This document shows positions 57,690 through 64,000 of a stretch of DNA of 64,000 nt, piece by piece (the stretch's first letter is position 1; each line of letters begins with the position of its first letter). The notes beneath the pieces were generated by a model. It saw only the letters and a program-made list of their open reading frames with translations, had not been told where the DNA came from and ran no database searches. This stretch comes from Hofstenia miamia (Eukaryota; Xenacoelomorpha; Acoela): positions 1,729,227 to 1,793,226 of the forward strand of contig SCFE01000067.1 in assembly GCA_004352715.1 (NCBI GenBank), given 5' to 3'. The position numbers were made by a program, and so were the translations under genes.

Positions 57690-60554
57690 GAAGGTGTGCC
57701 ACTCAGTTTCGATTTCAGTGTCTCCAGTCTTAATTTACCTCCACAAATTTGTTACGCAGACGAAAATAAACACGGTGTGGTTACGCCTGATATGTGGAAC
57801 CTCTATGTGAACGAAGACGGTTGCATCGAAGACGATGTCCTTCTTCGTAAGGTACACCTCTTTAACATTTCTTGGAATAACAAATTATTAGCAAATATTC
57901 TTTGGTGGCATCGACCCTTCATTGCGAGCGGCGATATGGCCGTTTTTACTTCATTACATGTCTTTTAAACTCACACATCAAGAACGGTTGGAAATCCGTC
58001 ATAAAAAGGAGGCCGCTTATGCAGAGATAACTGTAAAAAGGTAAATTATTATTTATATAGCACATTTCGACATGTTCCGAATTCTTTCGCTAATAATAGA
58101 TGTAAGATTATTTGAAAGTAATTAGTTGCTCGTGCAGATAGTTGTTCTATGCTAGATTGCGTAATCTACATAATTTCCAACTCCATCAAAGCGCTACATG
58201 GCACTTTTTTAATTCGAATCGATTTTTCGCGGAGAAATTTAAATTCTCGAAATTTATTTCCATTGTTTTTTAAAACCTTTCCACATCGTTCTGTAATAGC
58301 TCAATCGCTCACCCTTTTAGCAAATTGCATTTGCTTAAGCAATCCTTAGTGAATAACTATTTTAAAATGTATTTGCTTGAGTTCGAAAGACTGGTTGTTT
58401 TATTTATTTTGACTTTAGATCACAAATGAAAGGAGATATCAAAGAAACGTTCTGGAGACAAGTGCAGACTATCATAGACAAAGATGTCGTCAGAACTGAT
58501 AGATGTAATCCATTTTTCAGAGGGGAAAGTAATCCCAACTTACAAATCATGAGGTTGTCTATTAATTACTGTAATCGTTTCTTGTACATATAATTTTTTA
58601 AAAAAATTGATTAAGACAGAAGTTGCAAAGTTTAAAACAATCATTAAATATAGATTTAATTATGAAATATAAGGTTTTGATTATCTATTTTTATTTAAGG
58701 TTTTGTATATCTATTTGATTATTTACCTCATGTTTTGAGGATTTTGCAAGTTTTCCCCCTTGCAAGTAAAATAGGGGTAGCTTGCAAAGTTAAAATGGCA
58801 ACGACATAAAAACTAGAAAAGTGCTGGCTGAGAAGTAGCCGCAACTTTTTAGAACTTTTTGGAAAATCCGAAAACCTTTTTTCTCCACCATACTATAAAA
58901 ATATTGAGAATAATCTTAAGGGTTTGTTATGTTATGTAGTCTTGCAAATGTTAGCTGCCCTTTGCAATCACAACGATTTGGTACACGCACAAAATAAAAT
59001 TAATCCAAGTAGATGATAATAATTGTCTCTGCAATTTGCAAAAATGGGGCAACTACGATTAGTTGTTTAGTATATGGCAAACTGATTTCGGTAAAATTTC
59101 AGAATAATTGTATTGATTTATTAATTTCACAAATTTGAATGCATGTTTGATTTGTAGGAGTGTTCTAATTACTTTCCAAATCATGTCGATTCCATAAAAT
59201 GAATTATAAGAGGCCTACTACATTAGTGTTTGATACTTACACTTTCCCATTAAAATATTTTGAATTTACTTCCATTCCGCGTTCACTTCATCTCCCAGGA
59301 GGCGTTCTTTAATCAGATTTCAGCGAACTAAATATTTGTGGTATAGTCAGTTTTCAACTGCAAATCTAAATTTCAACAATGTTAATTAATATAACACTTA
59401 ACTTACATTCTCGCTAACAGTAAAACTTTATGTAAAGTTATTCGCAAAGTGTGTTTTTCAAGTGAATTCAATATTAATGTCTTCTTCCATAAATTTGAAG
59501 AAAAGTAACATTGCTAGTTTACCCTTCTATACTGGCATCAGGTTGTAGCAGACTTTTAGTACATTGCCAAGCAATACTGTTTGTACATTTCATTTAAAAC
59601 GTATATTTGTTTTCAATATCAAAGCAAGATTGCGATTTTTAATTCGGCTAAATTTATGAATCTGTAGAAATTTTCAAATTCCCGTTTTATAATTCATTCT
59701 TGCAGTTAGTTGAAATTGTCATTTGTTTGATAAAAAAAGCTATCAGTTGATTGTATCACTTTGTGCATTCAATATGGGTTAACAAATTTCAGAGGNTTTA
59801 ATTCGGCTAAATTTATGAATCTGTAGACATTTTCAATTTCCCGCTTTATAATTTATTCTTGCAGTTAGTTGAAATTGTCATTTGTTTAATAAAAAAGCTA
59901 TCAGTTGATTGTATCACTTTGTGCATTCAATATGGGTTAACACATTTCAGAGGAGATTTGAATTTGCTGAAGGTTACCAAAAACAATTGTTTCTTTTACG
60001 AAGTACAGATGGTTAATCACGTCAGTCGACACCTTTAGTGAATTTGAAAATTGCGTAGCTTAAGTTTTTCTTTCGTATGTTTTTGAGGGATCCTTCGTGC
60101 AAGCGCTCTAATCATTTCAATCAAAATTTAAGCTTTCTCCTGCATCTCAATCGTAATACAAAGTATTGCATTCTAAGCCAAGAGTTTTTTTTCTANATTT
60201 CTGTTGTTTTACTAATAAAGATTTGGGGAACGTATATTTTCTGCATTTTATATTTTAAGATTGTTGTTCTTAGTTGGCCTTGCATAATTACTCATTTGCC
60301 AAACTTAGGACTCTGTAATCCAGCAGTCAATGTCTTAGCCATGCTCACTGATAGATATGCTCTTTAGAAACATTCTTTTAAACTACGCAGTATATAATCC
60401 AATTGTCGGTTACATGCAAGGGATGAGTGATCTCGTTGCACCGCTCCTGTCGGAAATAAAGCATGAAGCTGACACGTTCTGGTGTTTTGTTGGACTTATG
60501 CACGCTACAATCTTCATAAGTTCTCCTACCGATGAGGACATGGAAATGCAGTTG
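57690..60554 (+). CDS. TBC-domain Rab GTPase-activating protein, TBC1D16-like, partial (4 exons visible)
   Basis: Four exons join in frame. Exon 1 is 57690-57851 (acceptor approximate), ending EDDVLLRK. Exon 2 is 57892-58040, QIFFGGIDPSLRAAIWPFLL and onward. Exon 3 is 58419-58553, with FWRQVQTIIDKDVVRTDR and NPFFRGESNPNL. Exon 4 is 60368-60554, with ILLNYAVYNPIVGYMQGMSD and DTFWCFVGLM, ending at a GT donor. All junctions are GT-AG; exons 2-3 and 3-4 join in phase 2. TBC proteins stimulate Rab GTP hydrolysis through two fingers: the arginine of I-x-x-D-x-x-R (here IDKDVVR) and the glutamine of Y-x-Q (here YMQG). Both are present, so this half of the domain looks functional. The order LRK, IFFGGID, NPFFRG, SDLVAP and SSPTDEDME best recalls TBC1D16, a Rab4-type GAP of endosomal recycling. 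The N-terminal region and the rest of the TBC domain lie outside or in mis-assembled DNA. The first intron would be only 40 bp. Confidence 0.85.
58554..60367 (+). other. Intron of the TBC gene, with contig-join duplication
   Basis: 1.8-kb intron (GT at 58554, AG at 60366-60367). It contains a near-duplicate pair, 59638-59795 and 59797-59954, separated by N 59796, with about six differences plus a small indel, and another join at N 60196. The true intron is therefore probably a few hundred bases different in length. Confidence 0.7.
59398..59795. repeat. 398-bp segment repeated at 63317-63714
   Basis: Recurs at an offset of 3919 bp right after the single N at 63316; no differences were noticed on reading. 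It is interpreted as contig redundancy. Confidence 0.8.
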
Positions 60555-61725
60555 GTATGAAGCATTATTTGTAAATTAAGCATGTTAGTGTGAAATATTT
60601 TAAATATGTATTTACATTATCATTCGAATTTAACACATGTGAGTGCATTGATTGTGAAAATTCTGAGTTTAAGAATGAGTTTCGGTAGGTATTTGCTAGC
60701 ATTTAATCAAGGTAATTGAATTTCACCATTAAAATAGGGAAGGAATTTTACACGTTTATTGCCATTGTTATTTTATATTGCATCGCATTTATTGTCATTT
60801 GTTTTGATTCAATTCACTTGTATTGTCTACGTCACTGTTGCTTTGTTACGGATTTGAGCAGACTCGTTGAACCAATTACTAAGGTCAAACTGGTGAGAGT
60901 GATCGGTACTAAGCGTTTATATATGAAGAGAAGTTTGCGGAGAGACTTCGTGTAACCAAAGATAGTGTTTCATCGATCATTCATTTACTTACTGTCAAAA
61001 CAAAATTTTGCTTTGTTTGGCCTAGAACAACTGCAAAATCAAAATTTAAAAAACACACGCACACTTTTTGAACTCTAATGCACTCTAAGGTCAACAAAGG
61101 TCAACATATTAATTTAGTAAAATATTTTCAAAGTATTATGGACAGGAGGTAATCCATTTTTGTAAATCTCTTCACAGAAGCAAGATCTAGATATAATTCC
61201 GATAATTTACCACTTTATTTTAAAAAAGCCTATTGTTAATTTAAAGAAGTTTGTCAGTAGGCTTATCAGTGTAACATTTAAAATTTGAATTGCTTTAATG
61301 GAAAAATTGGAATTTTACTTTTTCGTAAGGAACTGTTTCATCGTTATTTAAGTTATAGTGCCCACGTTTTCTAAAACATAGTATATATAATCTTATTACA
61401 GTATTAAACTGTGTAGTGCTGCTTGTAGTCGTCTGAAGAATAAGGGCCACATATTATAATATCTCGACTGTTAATGCTGGAAAGACCCAGCTCCAAAAGA
61501 CGTCAAATGCGATTTTTCAGTTACCATATGCATTATAAGTTTGATTATATAATTAGCATATACACTTGGAAAATTTGAACAAAGCAATGAAAAAACGTTA
61601 AAAATATAAAATAAACATTTACTTGTATTATATTTTGTGAAAGAGCTGATTATTGACGATCTCCACACAAACAAACATTTGCGTGTACAATATATATGCA
61701 TAATAGTTAGTCTTTTAACCCTATT
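60555..61725. other. Downstream of the last visible TBC exon; repeated at 62205-63315
   Basis: No further TBC exon found. 60615-61725 (1111 bp) recurs at 62205-63315, offset 1590, with N joins at both edges of the second copy. The 79-codon frame at 60716-60955 contains a hydrophobic stretch (about 28 residues from FYTFIAIV) and a basic tail, but no family match. I do not call it a gene. Confidence 0.6.
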
Positions 61726-62203
61726 CCGGGGGGGGGGTATTAGGGTTATCTTCTGAACTAATAATGCAAGCAACCGAATATTGGGAATTAACTAGACCAT
61801 GATGTCAAGATTTCATTTTTGGTACAAAGTTCATATTACTGTGGTGAGGTCAGGAAAAAATAGCAAATTTTTATTGTGCAAGCATTGGCCGAAATTACTG
61901 GAAACCATAAAAATTTTTGCCTCCTTCAAGAAATTGGCAGCCATTGCTAGTAGCTAGATCTCATCATTTCCATCAGGTAGCTCCGACAAAATGTTCATAT
62001 TTTTGGACGTAAACATCGCCACCTCCTAAAGGTTGTGCGTAATAGGTAAATATTAAAAGTCAGAAAATTTCAATAAAAAAGATTAAGTTTTCCGAGAAAT
62101 ATAAAAAAGTAGGAGAGGGGTGGGTAGTTTTACCCCCACCCTTCCTCGAATAAATCGGGCTAAGGTACCATTTATTTAAGGTAAATAAAAAACTTGTGGA
62201 AAC
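61726..62203. other. Unique insert between duplicated blocks, G-rich left edge
   Basis: Starts with a run of G (61727-61736) after CCCTATTCC, and carries a C-rich patch ACCCCCACCC at about 62130-62140. It could be an AT-rich MITE remnant with G/C-run ends, but no target duplication was found. No gene. Confidence 0.4.
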
Positions 62204-62204
62204 N

Positions 62205-63315
62205 CATTATCATTCGAATTTAACACATGTGAGTGCATTGATTGTGAAAATTCTGAGTTTAAGAATGAGTTTCGGTAGGTATTTGCTAGCATTTAATCAA
62301 GGTAATTGAATTTCACCATTAAAATAGGGAAGGAATTTTACACGTTTATTGCCATTGTTATTTTATATTGCATCGCATTTATTGTCATTTGTTTTGATTC
62401 AATTCACTTGTATTGTCTACGTCACTGTTGCTTTGTTACGGATTTGAGCAGACTCGTTGAACCAATTACTAAGGTCAAACTGGTGAGAGTGATCGGTACT
62501 AAGCGTTTATATATGAAGAGAAGTTTGCGGAGAGACTTCGTGTAACCAAAGATAGTGTTTCATCGATCATTCATTTACTTACTGTCAAAACAAAATTTTG
62601 CTTTGTTTGGCCTAGAACAACTGCAAAATCAAAATTTAAAAAACACACGCACACTTTTTGAACTCTAATGCACTCTAAGGTCAACAAAGGTCAACATATT
62701 AATTTAGTAAAATATTTTCAAAGTATTATGGACAGGAGGTAATCCATTTTTGTAAATCTCTTCACAGAAGCAAGATCTAGATATAATTCCGATAATTTAC
62801 CACTTTATTTTAAAAAAGCCTATTGTTAATTTAAAGAAGTTTGTCAGTAGGCTTATCAGTGTAACATTTAAAATTTGAATTGCTTTAATGGAAAAATTGG
62901 AATTTTACTTTTTCGTAAGGAACTGTTTCATCGTTATTTAAGTTATAGTGCCCACGTTTTCTAAAACATAGTATATATAATCTTATTACAGTATTAAACT
63001 GTGTAGTGCTGCTTGTAGTCGTCTGAAGAATAAGGGCCACATATTATAATATCTCGACTGTTAATGCTGGAAAGACCCAGCTCCAAAAGACGTCAAATGC
63101 GATTTTTCAGTTACCATATGCATTATAAGTTTGATTATATAATTAGCATATACACTTGGAAAATTTGAACAAAGCAATGAAAAAACGTTAAAAATATAAA
63201 ATAAACATTTACTTGTATTATATTTTGTGAAAGAGCTGATTATTGACGATCTCCACACAAACAAACATTTGCGTGTACAATATATATGCATAATAGTTAG
63301 TCTTTTAACCCTATT
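62205..63315. repeat. Second copy of 60615-61725 (1111 bp)
   Basis: Flanked by single N bases (62204 and 63316). The encoded frame 62306-62545 is the same as 60716-60955. Most likely an unmerged contig. Confidence 0.85.
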
Positions 63316-63316
63316 N

Positions 63317-64000
63317 TTAACTTACATTCTCGCTAACAGTAAAACTTTATGTAAAGTTATTCGCAAAGTGTGTTTTTCAAGTGAATTCAATATTAATGTC
63401 TTCTTCCATAAATTTGAAGAAAAGTAACATTGCTAGTTTACCCTTCTATACTGGCATCAGGTTGTAGCAGACTTTTAGTACATTGCCAAGCAATACTGTT
63501 TGTACATTTCATTTAAAACGTATATTTGTTTTCAATATCAAAGCAAGATTGCGATTTTTAATTCGGCTAAATTTATGAATCTGTAGAAATTTTCAAATTC
63601 CCGTTTTATAATTCATTCTTGCAGTTAGTTGAAATTGTCATTTGTTTGATAAAAAAAGCTATCAGTTGATTGTATCACTTTGTGCATTCAATATGGGTTA
63701 ACAAATTTCAGAGGAGATTTGAATTTGCTGAAGGTTACCCTTTCTTTTACGAAGTACAGATGGTTAATCACGTCAGTCGACACGCTTAGTGAATTTGAGA
63801 ATTGCGTAGCTTAAGTTTTTCTTTCGTATTTTTTGAGGGATCCTTCGTGCAAGCGCTCTAATCATTTCAATCAAAATTTAAGCTTTCTCCTGCTTCTCAA
63901 TCGTAATACAAAGTATTGCATTCTAAGCCAAGAGTTTTTTTTCTATCTGTTAAATGAATATGAACGTAGTTCTGTTTCTATTATATATATATATATATAT
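63317..64000. repeat. Copy of the TBC intron region (59398 onward), ending in (AT)n
   Basis: 63317-63714 equals 59398-59795. It then follows 59955-60195 with small differences (for example a shortened stretch near 63740), and runs past the point where the other copy hits N 60196 into new sequence ending in an AT microsatellite. This could be the real intron continuation of one haplotype. Confidence 0.75.

Noticed and set aside
60716-60955. Apparent duplicated membrane-protein gene (repeated at 62306-62545)
   Set aside because: The duplication is bounded by single-N joins, and the frame has no family match; one chance ORF copied by assembly is the simpler reading.

Overview
This is an AT-rich eukaryotic window, almost certainly from a metazoan invertebrate. 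GT-AG introns split a recognisable animal TBC-domain (TBC1D16-like) gene. The rest is mostly decayed animal-type transposable elements: APE-type LINEs, Penelope-like, Ty3/gypsy, mariner, Tc1, hAT, PIF/Harbinger and possibly piggyBac. I cannot name the species from the sequence. There are four runs of N (1941-2442, 29087-30086, 36395-36495, 45513-46512). Single N bases at 25269, 25849, 42369, 59796, 60196, 62204 and 63316 act as contig joins, and several sit between repeated blocks.

Layout. 1-5.8 kb: mostly non-coding, with a possible small secreted cysteine-rich ORF at 3.4 kb and a 725-bp PIF/Harbinger MITE with perfect inverted ends (4232-4956). 5.8-9.45 kb: an old minus-strand LINE (ORF1 zinc knuckle, endonuclease, RT). 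9.7-10.4 kb: a Penelope-like GIY-YIG relic. 11.7-15.2 kb: three hAT-type non-autonomous elements, the third carrying a nested mariner/Tc1-type MITE. 15.9-18 kb: two LINE RT fragments on opposite strands. 20.2 kb: an intact single-exon calmodulin-like ORF, one of two credible host loci. 22.75-24.13 kb: another hAT-type element. 24.2-30.5 kb: a longer LINE whose 3' part is tiled three times around single N joins. 32.7-33.0 kb: a second Penelope-like relic. 34.9 kb: a short hAT MITE.

36.05-41.63 kb is the showpiece. A mariner element, still bounded by TA dinucleotides and inverted ends, is split by a Ty3/gypsy remnant. That remnant is in turn split inside its integrase by a nearly intact hAT transposon with a perfect 8-bp target duplication, so three superfamilies are nested in a readable order.

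41.6-57.6 kb: largely gene-free, with relics of two further mariner-type elements, a Tc1 transposase, a possible piggyBac C-terminus and a plus-strand LINE. 57.69-60.55 kb: four exons of a Rab-GAP TBC domain with both catalytic fingers. 59.4-64 kb: long direct duplications at N joins that look like unmerged contigs, so the 3' exons of the TBC gene are not visible here.

Functionally, the host content is one putative Rab GTPase-activating protein and one calmodulin-like protein with degenerate calcium loops. Nothing suggests they work together. No tRNA, rRNA, CRISPR or operon structure was found.
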